This document shows positions 33,792-42,035 of a DNA stretch of 64,000 nt, piece after piece. Every line of letters starts with the position of its first letter. The stretch's first letter is position 1. The notes under the pieces are model-generated. The model saw only the letters and a list, made by a program, of their open reading frames with translations, did no database searches and was not told the DNA's origin. The stretch is from Simplicispira lacusdiani (GTDB taxonomy: Bacteria; Pseudomonadota; Gammaproteobacteria; Burkholderiales; Burkholderiaceae_C): contig NZ_QXGR01000007.1 in the NCBI RefSeq assembly GCF_003604195.1, forward strand, positions 1 through 64,000, in the 5' to 3' direction. The position numbers and the translations under genes are program-made.

Positions 33792-34778
33792 TCAGCCCAA
33801 CAAACGCGCCAGCGTCAGCAGCGCCAGCAGCAACATCCAGACCACGACCGAGCGCCAGACCAGCCCCACCACGCTGCGCAGATGCCCTACCTCGGGCTCG
33901 CGCCCGGGGGTGCTGTCGCTCTCGCCAATGCTGGCGTCCACCTCGAAATCCTGCGCATCCAGCGGACCGGGACGGGACTTGAGCGCCTCGCCCCCCAAAC
34001 GCACGTTGATGGCGCCCGCCGTGGCGGCCAGCACCACGCCGTCGTTGTCATTGGGAAAGCGCTGGGCATGGAAGCGCCAGCCCTCGATGGCCTCCTCGAA
34101 GCTGCCCACCACGGCGAAACCCAGCGCCGTCATGCGCGCGGGCATCCAGTCGATGGCCGTCCAGGCCTCGGCCGTCGCGCGCTGGAGGAAAGGGCTGGCC
34201 TTCTGCTGCGCCTCGGCGCCCCGGTCGGCCCAGTAACGCGAAACAAACTCCGCCATGCGGTAGAGCACCGCGCCCATGGGCCCAAGCCCGAGCGCCGCCA
34301 GCACCGAGAACCAGGCCAGCACGCCGAACACCGAGCGGTGCGCGGCCAGCACGGAATACTCGATCACATGGCGCACCACCTCGCTGCGCGGCAGGTCGCC
34401 CACATCCACCTGCTGCCAATGCGCCAAACACTCGCGCGCGCGCTCCTCGTCACCCTCCTCCAGGGCATCGCGGATGCCGGTGAAATGGTGGCTGAACTGG
34501 CGGAAGCCCAGGGTGATGTAGAGCACCGCCACGTTCCAGAGCACGGCCACGGGCCAGCCCACGCCCCACAGCAGCACCAGGTGCACGCCCAGCACGAACA
34601 GCGCTGGTGTGAGCACGGCCAGGCACCAGGCCACCCAGCCATGGTGCGGTTTGCCCGCGTCGAAATTGCGGCTGACCGACAGCGCCCAGGCGCGCAGGCC
34701 GGCGTGGATCGGGTTGGTGCGCGCCAGCGGGCGCGCCTGTTCGATCAGCAGCGCGAACAGGATGGCGAAAAAGCTCAT
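33792..34778 (-). CDS. CobD/CbiB-family membrane protein
   Basis: This 328-residue protein has about five membrane segments, starting [18 protein letters not shown]. It has the CobD/CbiB-like stretches [12 protein letters not shown] and [19 protein letters not shown]. The true enzymes join adenosylcobyric acid and aminopropanol, and in enterobacteria CobD sits beside a HisC-like decarboxylase. Here it lies next to hisC, but no other cobalamin genes are in the window. Betaproteobacterial members of this branch (CobD/CbiB- or AmpE-like) are of uncertain function. It lies in the NUDIX-CobD-hisC direction with short spacing. Confidence 0.75.
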   Translation of the reverse strand: MSFFAILFALLIEQARPLARTNPIHAGLRAWALSVSRNFDAGKPHHGWVAWCLAVLTPALFVLGVHLVLLWGVGWPVAVLWNVAVLYITLGFRQFSHHFTGIRDALEEGDEERARECLAHWQQVDVGDLPRSEVVRHVIEYSVLAAHRSVFGVLAWFSVLAALGLGPMGAVLYRMAEFVSRYWADRGAEAQQKASPFLQRATAEAWTAIDWMPARMTALGFAVVGSFEEAIEGWRFHAQRFPNDNDGVVLAATAGAINVRLGGEALKSRPGPLDAQDFEVDASIGESDSTPGREPEVGHLRSVVGLVWRSVVVWMLLLALLTLARLLG

Positions 34779-34821
34779 GGGCAGGCATCATACCGGCCGC
34801 GAGGGCCGGGCCGCCGCGCTC

Positions 34822-35517
34822 TTAGGCGGCCATGAAACGGTAGAAGTTGCGCAGCATGCCCGCCGTGGCACCCCAGATGAAATGGCTGCGCCGTCCGTCG
34901 TCGTAGGGCATGGAAAACCACTCCCGGCGCACACCCTCCCATTCCACGGCGTGGCGCCGGTGGTGGGCCGGATCGAGCAGGAAAGACAGCGGCACTTCGA
35001 AGATCTCCGCCACCTCGTAGGGATTGGGCTGGAGCACGCAATCGGGCTGCACCAGCGCCACCACGGGCGTGATGATGAAGGCCGAGCCGGTGCGGTAGGT
35101 CGAGAGGGAGCCCAGCACCTCGACGAAACGGCTCTCCAGCCCCACTTCCTCGTGGGCCTCGCGCAGCGCCGTGGCGGCCGGGTTCGCGTCCTCCGGATCG
35201 GAGCGCCCCCCAGGGAAAGCCACCTGGCCCGAATGGGTGGACAGGTGCGCCGTGCGCTCGGTCAGCAGCACCATGGGCTGTTCGCGCAGCACGATGGGCA
35301 CGAGCACGGAGGCGTGCGCGGGCTCGCGGTTGCTGAAGCGCTTTTCCGAGGCCACCTCGGGCGTCCACGCAGGCGGCGCCCGGAAGCGCTCGCGCAACGC
35401 CTGCGGCGTCTGCCGCTGCAGGGGCACGGCGGGCAGGTGCGCGTCCACCGCGAGCACCGGCACGGTGCGCGGGTCGAAGTCGGGCAGCCGGGGCGCGGAT
35501 TCGGAGGAAGTGCTCAT
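34822..35517 (-). CDS. NUDIX hydrolase, CoA pyrophosphatase type
   Basis: This 231-residue protein carries the NUDIX box from FPGGRSDPED to ALREAHEEVGL, preceded by the CoA-pyrophosphatase signature LLTERTAHLSTHSGQVAFPG (UPF0035/NudL type). The family hydrolyses CoA and acyl-CoA to 3'-phosphoadenosine and phosphopantetheine. The N-terminal 50 residues are a Pro-rich lead typical of Burkholderiales members. It is encoded just downstream of rplS, beyond its terminator, and upstream of the CobD-like gene, so it probably starts a separate unit. Confidence 0.9.
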   Translation of the reverse strand: MSTSSESAPRLPDFDPRTVPVLAVDAHLPAVPLQRQTPQALRERFRAPPAWTPEVASEKRFSNREPAHASVLVPIVLREQPMVLLTERTAHLSTHSGQVAFPGGRSDPEDANPAATALREAHEEVGLESRFVEVLGSLSTYRTGSAFIITPVVALVQPDCVLQPNPYEVAEIFEVPLSFLLDPAHHRRHAVEWEGVRREWFSMPYDDGRRSHFIWGATAGMLRNFYRFMAA

Positions 35518-35534
35518 GGCGGCGCGGTCATGAA

Positions 35535-35573
35535 AAGCAAAAAGCCGCTACAGGCAGAAGCTGCAGCGGCTTT
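35535..35573 (-). terminator. Rho-independent terminator of the rpsP-rplS operon
   Basis: On the minus strand AAAGCCGCTGCAG pairs with CTGTAGCGGCTTT (one mismatch) around a short loop, followed by TTGCTTTTC. It begins 24 bases after the rplS stop and ends before the NUDIX gene start. Confidence 0.88.
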
Positions 35574-35596
35574 GAACGGCTGGATACGGCAACGAT

Positions 35597-35980
<384 letters not shown>

Positions 35981-36088
35981 GGTTTCATCTCGCGATCATG
36001 TCCGCGCCATAAGTGGCAGCGTCGGGATTGACGTTCAGGCCCTGCCATCAAAGGCAGAGCGGCCGGCCAGAGGATCGAAAAGCCTTTG

Positions 36089-36094
36089 ATTATA
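36089..36094 (-). promoter_or_regulatory. TATAAT -10 box upstream of rplS
   Basis: A perfect TATAAT on the minus strand lies six bases beyond the trmD stop and 108 bases before the rplS start. The -35 region (CTGGCC at 17 bases) is weak. A small CTGCC/GGCAG stem follows in the leader. Internal promoters before rplS fit the higher demand for L19 than for TrmD. Confidence 0.45.
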
Positions 36095-36099
36095 ACGCG

Positions 36100-36858
36100 T
36101 CAGCGCAATCTGGCCAGCACCTGCTCGTCCTGGGCACTCAGGCGCCCGGCTGCGCGCGCCGCCGCGATGAGGTCGGGGCGGTGCCGCGCCGTCACGGCCA
36201 GGCGCTGGGCGCGCCGCCAGCGTTCGATCTGCGCGTGGTGGCCCGAGAGCAGTTCGGGCGGCACGGCGCGGCCCTCCCACTCCTCGGGGCGCGTGTAGTG
36301 CGGGCAATCGAGCAGGCCATCGAGCAGCGGGTTGAAGCTGTCGAGCTGGTGGCTGCCCTCGTCGTTGAGCACGCCGGGCTGGAGCCGCGCCACGGCATCG
36401 AGCAACGCCAGCGCCGCGATCTCGCCGCCCGAAAGCACGAAGTCCCCCAGGCTGAGCTGCACGTCGACATGCGCATCAATGAAGCGCTGGTCGATGCCCT
36501 CGTAGCGCCCGCACAGCAAGATGGCACCGCTGCCGGCCGACCAGTGCTCGACAGCGCCATGGTCCAGGCGCGTGCCGATGGGGGAAAACAGCACCAGCGG
36601 TGCCTGCGCGTCCAAAGCCTCGGCGCGGTCGGCGCGGATGGCATCCAGGCAACGCGCCAGCGGCTGCACCATCATCACCATGCCCGGCCCCCCGCCAAAC
36701 GGCCGGTCGTCCACGCGCCGGTAGTTGCCCTCGGCATGGTCGCGCGGGTTCCACAGGCGCACGTCGACCTGGCCCGAGGCGTAGGCGCGGCGCGTCACGC
36801 CGCTGGCCAGGAACGGGCCGAACAGCTCGGGGAACAGCGTGATGACATCGAAGCGCAT
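36100..36858 (-). CDS. trmD: tRNA (guanine-N1)-methyltransferase
   Basis: This 252-residue SPOUT-family enzyme methylates G37 in tRNAs with CCN, CUN and CGG codons, preventing frameshifts. The trefoil-knot SAM-binding motifs are visible: DDRPFGGGPGMVM, LLCGRYEGIDQRF and GDFVLSGGEIAAL. The C-terminal domain shows PHYTRPEEWEGRAVP. It is the third gene of the ribosomal operon, nine bases after rimM, and starts MRFDVITLFPELF, the family consensus. Confidence 0.98.
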   Translation of the reverse strand: MRFDVITLFPELFGPFLASGVTRRAYASGQVDVRLWNPRDHAEGNYRRVDDRPFGGGPGMVMMVQPLARCLDAIRADRAEALDAQAPLVLFSPIGTRLDHGAVEHWSAGSGAILLCGRYEGIDQRFIDAHVDVQLSLGDFVLSGGEIAALALLDAVARLQPGVLNDEGSHQLDSFNPLLDGLLDCPHYTRPEEWEGRAVPPELLSGHHAQIERWRRAQRLAVTARHRPDLIAAARAAGRLSAQDEQVLARLR

Positions 36859-36867
36859 GGGCGCGGG

Positions 36868-37437
36868 TCAGTAATCCGGCTGCCAGTCGACCGTGATGCA
36901 GCGTCCGGGCAAATCCACCTTGTCGACATAGGCCGACACGAAGGGGATCATGCGCTCCTGCGGCTTGCCGTCCTGCTCGTAGGCGACCACCAGCACCGTC
37001 TGCGGCCCGGTGGAGAGCAGGTCGCGCACCTGGCCGAGGGCCACGCCCTCGCGGTTGACCACCGACAGGCCGATCAGGTCGACCCAGTAGTACTCGTCTT
37101 CGGTGGTGGAGGGGAAGCTGGAGCGCGGGACGAAGATGCGTGCGCCGCGCAGCGCCTCGGCGGCGTTGCGGTCGTCAATGCCCTGTGCCCAGGCGACCAC
37201 GGTGTCGGAGTGGTCCTTGGCCTGGCGAATGGGCAGCAGCACCGTGCCGGTGAAGGTCTTGGCGCCGCGCTCGGACGGCAGCAGGTACCACTGCTTGGAC
37301 GAAAACAAGGCCTCGGGGCTGCTGCTGTGGGACAGCACCTTGAACCAGCCCTTGACGCCCCAGGCATCCGCGATGCGCCCCACTTCGATGGCATCGGCAG
37401 GCAGTTCCGTGGGTTCGAGGGTCAGGTGGGTAGCCAT
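36868..37437 (-). CDS. rimM: 16S rRNA processing protein RimM
   Basis: This 189-residue protein assists 30S head maturation by binding S19 and the 16S 3' domain. The N-terminal RimM beta-barrel is seen as IEVGRIADAWGVKGWFKV. The C-terminal PRC-barrel is YYWVDLIGLSVVNREGVALGQ and MIPFVSAYVDKVDL. It lies between rpsP and trmD. A strong hairpin separates it from rpsP and probably lowers its expression relative to the ribosomal protein. Confidence 0.97.
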   Translation of the reverse strand: MATHLTLEPTELPADAIEVGRIADAWGVKGWFKVLSHSSSPEALFSSKQWYLLPSERGAKTFTGTVLLPIRQAKDHSDTVVAWAQGIDDRNAAEALRGARIFVPRSSFPSTTEDEYYWVDLIGLSVVNREGVALGQVRDLLSTGPQTVLVVAYEQDGKPQERMIPFVSAYVDKVDLPGRCITVDWQPDY

Positions 37438-37455
37438 GTCAGGGATTCCAGAATA

Positions 37456-37500
37456 GGAAAAGGGCGGGTTCCCTTCGGCAAGCCGACGGAACCCGCCCTT
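37456..37500 (-). terminator. Attenuating hairpin between rpsP and rimM
   Basis: On the minus strand a 13-base-pair stem, AAGGGCGGGTTCC/GGAACCCGCCCTT, encloses a 15-base loop and is followed by UUCCUAUUC. The tail is an imperfect U tract, so read-through to rimM-trmD-rplS is expected. Confidence 0.75.
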
Positions 37501-37511
37501 CTCGGGGAGCT

Positions 37512-37763
37512 TTAAGCAGCCTTCTTGGCGGCCTGCTTGATCAGGCGGTCCACGGTGGCGGACGTCTGGGCGCCCACGCCCGTCCAGTAGGCCAGGCGGT
37601 CCTGGGCAATGCGCAGGCCTTCTTCGGTTTCCTTGGCGGTGGGGTTGTAGAAGCCCAGACGCTCGATGAAACGGCCATCGCGGCGCACGCGCTTGTCGGC
37701 AACGACGATGTTGAAGAAAGGACGGCCCTTGGAGCCGCCGCGGGAGAGTCGAATGACGACCAT
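37512..37763 (-). CDS. rpsP: 30S ribosomal protein S16
   Basis: This 83-residue protein needed for 30S assembly begins [20 protein letters not shown], continues [20 protein letters not shown], and ends with a Lys/Ala-rich tail. It is the first gene of rpsP-rimM-trmD-rplS. The leader of about 100 bases runs from a TATAAT box near the divergent acetyltransferase gene. AAGGA precedes the ATG by eight bases. Confidence 0.98.
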   Translation of the reverse strand: MVVIRLSRGGSKGRPFFNIVVADKRVRRDGRFIERLGFYNPTAKETEEGLRIAQDRLAYWTGVGAQTSATVDRLIKQAAKKAA

Positions 37764-37865
37764 GATTTATCCTTCGGGTGGTTCACAGCAACTGCTGCAG
37801 GTTTTTTGCTGCGTTTGAGACACGCGACATGGCCACCCGGCCAGCGACACGCTGCAAAGCCGCCG

Positions 37866-37871
37866 ATTATA
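37866..37871 (-). promoter_or_regulatory. TATAAT -10 box of the rpsP operon
   Basis: A perfect TATAAT lies on the minus strand 103 bases before the rpsP start. The -35 box would overlap the first codons of the divergent acetyltransferase gene and is weak. A pair of CAGCAA/TTGCTG segments in the leader can fold. Confidence 0.55.
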
Positions 37872-37887
37872 TCTTCGTTTGCCATCC

Positions 37888-38409
37888 ATGCCACATATCC
37901 GCCCCAGCCGCGACGCCGACCTCCCCGCCATCACCGCCATCTATGCCCACCATGTGCTGCACGGCACGGGCACTTTCGAAACCGAGCCCCCCACCGAGGC
38001 CGACATGGCCGCGCGCCGCGCCGACGTGCTCGGCAAGGGCCTGCCCTACCTCGTCGCCGAGCAGGATGGACAGGTGCTGGGCTTCGCCTATTGCAACTGG
38101 TTCAAGCCGCGCCCGGCCTACCGCTTCTCGGCCGAGGACTCGATCTACGTGGCGGACGCAGCGCGCGGCCTGGGCATTGGACGGCAATTGCTCGATGCGC
38201 TGTGCTCCGCCGCCGAGGCAGCGGGTGTGCGCAAGCTGCTGGCCGTGATCGGCGACTCGGCCAACACGGGCTCCACCGGGGTGCACCGCGCGGCGGGGTT
38301 CACGCACATCGGCGTGATGCGCTCGGTGGGCTGGAAGTTTGGCGCCTGGCGCGATGTGGTGCTCATGGAAAAGCCCCTGGGCGCCGCAGACACCACATCC
38401 CCCGAATAA
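37888..38409 (+). CDS. GNAT-family N-acetyltransferase, phosphinothricin-acetyltransferase-like
   Basis: This 173-residue acetyl-CoA-dependent transferase begins MPHIRPSRDADLPAITAIYA and shows the PAT/Bar-MddA-like signature HGTGTFETEPPT. The acetyl-CoA loop is ARGLGIGRQLLDAL and motif B is GVHRAAGFTHIGVM. Relatives acetylate phosphinothricin, methionine sulfone or sulfoximine. A physiological role in amino-acid analogue detoxification is plausible but unproven. ATG was chosen over a TTG three codons upstream. The next gene begins eight bases after its stop. Confidence 0.9.
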   Translation: MPHIRPSRDADLPAITAIYAHHVLHGTGTFETEPPTEADMAARRADVLGKGLPYLVAEQDGQVLGFAYCNWFKPRPAYRFSAEDSIYVADAARGLGIGRQLLDALCSAAEAAGVRKLLAVIGDSANTGSTGVHRAAGFTHIGVMRSVGWKFGAWRDVVLMEKPLGAADTTSPE

Positions 38410-38416
38410 TGGGGGC

Positions 38417-38884
38417 ATGAAAGACAAGACCCTGGCCGCGTGGCTGGCCTTCCTGGGCGGGCCGCTGGGCCTGCACCGCTTCTACCTGCACGGCCCGGCC
38501 GACCCTCTGGGCTGGCTGTTGCCCGTGCCCACGGCGCTGGGACTGTACGGCATCGAGCGCGTGCGGCAGTTCGGTCTGGACGACCAGCTCAGCTGGCTGC
38601 TGATTCCGCTGCTGGGCTTCACCATCGCGGGCTGCGCGCTGCGTGCCATCCTCTACGGCCTGGCCACGCCGGAGCGCTGGAATGCCCGCTTCAACCCGTC
38701 TGCGAGCCCGGATGCCGCTCCCGGACACACGAACTGGCTGACCATCGGGGCCATCGTGGCCGCGCTGCTGGTCGGCACGGCGGTGCTCATGGCCAGCCTG
38801 GCCTATGGCTTTCAGCACTACTTCGAGTACCAGATCGCGGAGGCGCGCAAGATCTCCCAGCCTGCCGGCCCCAATGAAAAATAG
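38417..38884 (+). CDS. TM2-domain membrane protein
   Basis: This 155-residue protein carries the TM2 pattern at its N terminus (KTLAAWLAFLGGPLGLHRFYL), meaning a helix, a G-hxRFYL turn and a second helix. Two more hydrophobic segments follow (LLIPLLGFTIAGCALRAI and TIGAIVAALLVGTAVLM). The function of TM2 proteins in bacteria is unknown. The last codon and the TAG stop lie in the left arm of an interspersed palindrome, so the C terminus (AGPNEK) was probably set by insertion of that element. It is probably co-transcribed with the acetyltransferase gene. Confidence 0.85.
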   Translation: MKDKTLAAWLAFLGGPLGLHRFYLHGPADPLGWLLPVPTALGLYGIERVRQFGLDDQLSWLLIPLLGFTIAGCALRAILYGLATPERWNARFNPSASPDAAPGHTNWLTIGAIVAALLVGTAVLMASLAYGFQHYFEYQIAEARKISQPAGPNEK

Positions 38885-38934
38885 CTTCCAGCGCTTGCCG
38901 AACAAGCGCTGGAAGCTATTGATAGGATAGCAAC
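38877..38934. repeat. AT-rich interspersed dyad repeat, copy 7 (best-preserved)
   Basis: AATAGCTTCCAGCGCTTG is followed by the loop CCGAA and its perfect complement CAAGCGCTGGAAGCTATT: 18 bp with no mismatch. GATAGGATAGC follows. This is the cleanest member of the family. It sits between the convergent TM2 and Pit genes and supplies the TAG stop of the former. It could also block transcription from both sides. Confidence 0.85.
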
Positions 38935-38941
38935 CCGGTGG

Positions 38942-39952
38942 TCAGTACAGCTGCAGGCTCACCCAGTAGGCAATGGCAGCCACGAAGGCGCTGGCCGGAA
39001 TGGTGAGTATCCAGGCCCAGACGATGTTGCCCGCCACGCCCCAGCGCACGGCGCTGGCGCGCTGCGTGGAGCCCACGCCCACGATGGCGCCCGTGATGGT
39101 GTGCGTGGTGGACACCGGGATGCCCAGCATGGTGGCCAGGAACAGCGTCATGGCGCCACCCGTTTCGGCGCAGAACCCCCCCACGGGCTTGAGCTTGGTG
39201 ATCTTCTGCCCCATGGTCTTGACGATGCGCCAGCCACCGAACATGGTCCCCAGGCCGATGGCCGCGTAGCAGGCCACGATGGTCCAGGTGGGCGGAGAGG
39301 TGTCGCTGGCCGAGGTGTAGCCGGTGGCGATCAGCAGCAGCCAGATGATGCCGATGGTCTTCTGCGCGTCATTGCCGCCGTGGCCCAGGCTGTAGGCACC
39401 GGCCGACACCAATTGCAGGCGCCGGAACCACTTGTCCACCCCGCTCGGACGGGCACGGCGGAAGGCCCAGGCCACCGCCACCATCATGAGCGAGCCCAGC
39501 AGGAAACCCAGCAGCGGCGAGACGAAGATGAACGCCACGGTCTTGAGAATGCCCTTGGAGATCAAGGCTCCAGCGCCGGCCTTGGCGATCACGGCCCCCA
39601 CGATGCCACCGATCAGCGCATGCGAGGAGCTGCTCGGAATACCGTAGTACCAGGTGATCACGTTCCAGGTGATGGCGCCCACGAGCGCGCCGAACACCAC
39701 GTGCGTGTCCACCACGCCCGGCTGCACGATGCCCTTGCCGATGGTGGCCGCCACGCTGAGATGGAAGACAAAGATGGCGATGAAGTTGAAGAAGGCCGCG
39801 AAGACCACGGCCTGGCCGGGACGCAGCACCCCCGTGGAGACGACCGTGGCGATGGAGTTGGCGGCGTCGTGAAACCCGTTCATGAAGTCGAACACGATGG
39901 CCAGGGCCACCAGCAGCACCACGACCCACAGGGCGGTTTGTACGGTTTCCAT
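38942..39952 (-). CDS. PiT-family inorganic phosphate transporter
   Basis: This 336-residue inner-membrane symporter has about ten helices. It shows the two inverted PiT signatures: FDFMNGFHDAANSIATVVSTG at the N terminus (residues about 22-42), and GGNDAQKTIGI, then MLGIPVSTTHTITGAIVGVG in the second half. It imports phosphate as a metal-phosphate complex with protons at low affinity. It follows the DUF47 gene after 22 bases in the conserved DUF47-pit operon. METVQTALWVV was chosen as start. The extension upstream overlaps the DUF47 stop region. Confidence 0.94.
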   Translation of the reverse strand: METVQTALWVVVLLVALAIVFDFMNGFHDAANSIATVVSTGVLRPGQAVVFAAFFNFIAIFVFHLSVAATIGKGIVQPGVVDTHVVFGALVGAITWNVITWYYGIPSSSSHALIGGIVGAVIAKAGAGALISKGILKTVAFIFVSPLLGFLLGSLMMVAVAWAFRRARPSGVDKWFRRLQLVSAGAYSLGHGGNDAQKTIGIIWLLLIATGYTSASDTSPPTWTIVACYAAIGLGTMFGGWRIVKTMGQKITKLKPVGGFCAETGGAMTLFLATMLGIPVSTTHTITGAIVGVGSTQRASAVRWGVAGNIVWAWILTIPASAFVAAIAYWVSLQLY

Positions 39953-39974
39953 GGCAGGACCGTTTCCGCGCGGA

Positions 39975-40622
39975 TCAGGAATTCTCGAGGACGATGCCCT
40001 CGATGAGGTTGGCGACATCCTCGCACTTGTCGGTGATGGTTTCCAGGAGCTCGTAGATGGCCTTGAGCTTGATCAGCTCGCGCACGTCGGGCTCCTCGCG
40101 GAACAGCTTGCTCATGGCGCTGCGCAGCACGCGGTCGGCATCGCTCTCCAGCTTGTCGATCTCCTCGCAGGTCTTGAGCGCGGCCTCGGCCGTGGCCGGA
40201 TCGGCCAGCTTGTTGAGCAGCTTCACGGCGTCGCGCAGGCGCTCGCAGCACTTGACGCTCAGGTCCGTGAGGCGGGAGATCTCTTCCGTCATGTGGCGCA
40301 CGTCGTACAGGGCCATGGTCTCGGCGGAGTCCTGGATCAGGTCGGCCACGTCGTCCATGGTGTTGATGAGCGAGTGGATCTGCTCACGGTCGATCGGCGT
40401 GATGAAGGTCTTGTGCACCGCCTTGTTGATGTCGTGCGTCACGCGGTCGGCGGCACGCTCGGCGTTGTCCACGTCCTGGGCATACTTTTCGCGCAGGTGC
40501 GGATCGTTGTAGTTGGCCACCAGTTGCGAAAAGGCCCGCGCGGCCTCCACGATGCGGTCGGCGTGCTGGTTGAACATCTCGAAAAAATTGCCTTCGCGCG
40601 GCAAAAGCTTGCCAAACAGCAT
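39975..40622 (-). CDS. DUF47 (PhoU-like) regulator of Pit
   Basis: This 215-residue all-helical protein of the DUF47/TIGR00153 family begins FGKLLPREGNFFEMFNQHA and has PhoU-like helices with acidic metal-binding positions (MDDVADLIQDSAE, NLIEGIVLEN). Such proteins are nearly always encoded directly upstream of pit and are thought to gate the transporter. Here it starts the two-gene operon. Its leader carries a CTGTCAT and, 22 bases earlier, a CGGTCAC, which could be remnants of a Pho box. Confidence 0.92.
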   Translation of the reverse strand: MLFGKLLPREGNFFEMFNQHADRIVEAARAFSQLVANYNDPHLREKYAQDVDNAERAADRVTHDINKAVHKTFITPIDREQIHSLINTMDDVADLIQDSAETMALYDVRHMTEEISRLTDLSVKCCERLRDAVKLLNKLADPATAEAALKTCEEIDKLESDADRVLRSAMSKLFREEPDVRELIKLKAIYELLETITDKCEDVANLIEGIVLENS

Positions 40623-40749
40623 AGGGGCTCCCGGGGTGAAATCGAAAAATGACAGAAAAGAGGCGGGACGGTGACCGACCCGTGAATAGGAGAAGTTTAA
40701 CCGCCTGTTTCAAACGGCTGTCTCCACGAAGCTGACGCGGCGCCGCTCC

Positions 40750-41112
40750 TCAGGCTCCGCGAAAGATGAAATACACGGCGCCCACCATGCACAGGCCGGC
40801 CCAGAGGTAATCCCACTTGAGCGGCTGGCCCAGGTAGAACACCGCGAAGGGCACGAACACCGTCAGGGTGATCACCTCCTGCAGGATCTTGAGCTGGCCC
40901 ACATCGAACTGCGTGAATCCGATACGGTTGGCCGGCACCTGCAGCAGGTACTCGAACAGCGCGATGCCCCAGCTCACCAGCGCGGCGGTATACCAGGGCG
41001 CGGTCGCCAGATTCTTCAGATGCCCATACCAGGCGAAGGTCATGAAGACGTTGCTGGCCACCAGCAGCAGCACGGTCTGCACGGAGACCGGCAAGGTTTG
41101 CAGTGTGTTCAT
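40750..41112 (-). CDS. DUF486-family small membrane protein
   Basis: This 120-residue protein with four membrane helices has the DUF486 stretches SNVFMTFAWYGHLK and ALFEYLLQVPANRIG, and the Glu-containing LKILQEVITL helix. The fold resembles small DMT transporters such as EmrE, but the substrate is unknown. It lies between DUF47-pit and the liv cluster, 127 bases and 195 bases from them. An AT-rich repeat and the livF terminator occupy the upstream side. Confidence 0.88.
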   Translation of the reverse strand: MNTLQTLPVSVQTVLLLVASNVFMTFAWYGHLKNLATAPWYTAALVSWGIALFEYLLQVPANRIGFTQFDVGQLKILQEVITLTVFVPFAVFYLGQPLKWDYLWAGLCMVGAVYFIFRGA

Positions 41113-41181
41113 GGTGTTCCGGAACGGCTGGGCCGCTGACCGCTCATTTTATTGAACGAAAATCGGCTTTCCCGCAATACC

Positions 41182-41218
41182 GACAAGCGCGAAAAGCTAT
41201 TAAAACAATAGCAAAACG
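41182..41218. repeat. AT-rich interspersed dyad repeat, copy 8 (partial)
   Basis: CAAGCGCGAAAAGCTATTAA then AACAATAGCAAAACGC holds a CAAGCGC half-centre and an AGCTATT/AATAGC inverted pair as in copies 3 and 7. One outer arm appears lost. It lies between the DUF486 gene and the livF terminator. Confidence 0.5.
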
Positions 41219-41238
41219 CCGCTTGTGGGCCTGGCATG

Positions 41239-41270
41239 CAAAAAAGGCACCGCATTGCTGACGGTGCCTT
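41239..41270 (-). terminator. Rho-independent terminator of the liv operon
   Basis: On the minus strand AAGGCACCG pairs with CGGTGCCTT around a nine-base loop, followed by TTTTGC. It lies 38 bases after the livF stop. Confidence 0.9.
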
Positions 41271-41307
41271 GGGGGTGCGCCGCGGATTCCCCGCAGGCGC
41301 CGGAGTG

Positions 41308-42033
41308 TCACTCGCCCAGGTAGGCGGCGCGCACCTTGGGGTCGCTCAGCAGATCCTGGCCGGGGCCGGTCATGGTGATCAGGCCGGACTCCATCACGTA
41401 GCCACGGTCGGCGATGGCCAGCGCGCGGCTGGCGTTCTGCTCCACCAGTACGATGGTCACGCCCAGGGCGTACACGTCGCGCACCACCTCGAAGATCTTG
41501 TCCACCATGATGGGCGACAGGCCCATGGAGGGCTCGTCCAGCAGCAGCACCTTGGGCTGGCTCATCAGCGCGCGGCCCATGGCCAGCATCTGCTGCTCGC
41601 CGCCGGACATGGTGCCGGCGAGTTGGTCCTTGCGCTCGCGCAGACGCGGGAAGATGGTGAACATCTTCTCGATGTCGGCCAGGATGCCCGCCTTGTCGGT
41701 GCGCGTGTAGGCGCCCATCTGCAGGTTCTCGGTGATGGTCATGCGCGCGAACACGCCACGGCCTTCCGGAACCATCACGAGGCCCTTCTTGACCAGATCC
41801 CAGGCGCCCTGGCCCTTGATGCTCTGGCCCAGGTATTCGATGTCGCCATCGTTCATCGCCAGCGTGCCGGTGATGGCCTTCATGGTGGTGGTCTTGCCGG
41901 CGCCGTTGGAGCCGATCAGCGACACCAGTTCACCCTCGCGCACCTCGAAATCCACGCCCTTGACGGCCTGGATGCCGCCGTAGGCCACCTTCAGGCCCTT
42001 GACCTTCAGCAATACATTCGTCTTGTCGGCCAT
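41308..42033 (-). CDS. livF: Branched-chain amino acid ABC transporter ATP-binding protein LivF
   Basis: This 241-residue ATPase has Walker A GSNGAGKTTTM, Q-loop region LVMVPEGRGVF, signature TMSGGEQQMLAMGRAL, Walker B VLLLDEPSMGLSP and an H-loop substitute in IVLVEQNASRAL. LPEGR/VPEGRGVF and VEQN are typical of LivF. It energises import of leucine, isoleucine, valine and related amino acids with LivG. It starts two bases after livG and is the last gene of the liv operon, followed by a strong terminator. Confidence 0.96.
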   Translation of the reverse strand: MADKTNVLLKVKGLKVAYGGIQAVKGVDFEVREGELVSLIGSNGAGKTTTMKAITGTLAMNDGDIEYLGQSIKGQGAWDLVKKGLVMVPEGRGVFARMTITENLQMGAYTRTDKAGILADIEKMFTIFPRLRERKDQLAGTMSGGEQQMLAMGRALMSQPKVLLLDEPSMGLSPIMVDKIFEVVRDVYALGVTIVLVEQNASRALAIADRGYVMESGLITMTGPGQDLLSDPKVRAAYLGE

Positions 42034-42035
42034 GC

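Noticed and set aside
33792..34778. Assignment of cobD with hisC as a cobalamin cluster
   Set aside because: No other cobalamin gene is present and the hisC product keeps full histidinol-phosphate aminotransferase features, so adjacency alone does not support a cobalamin role.
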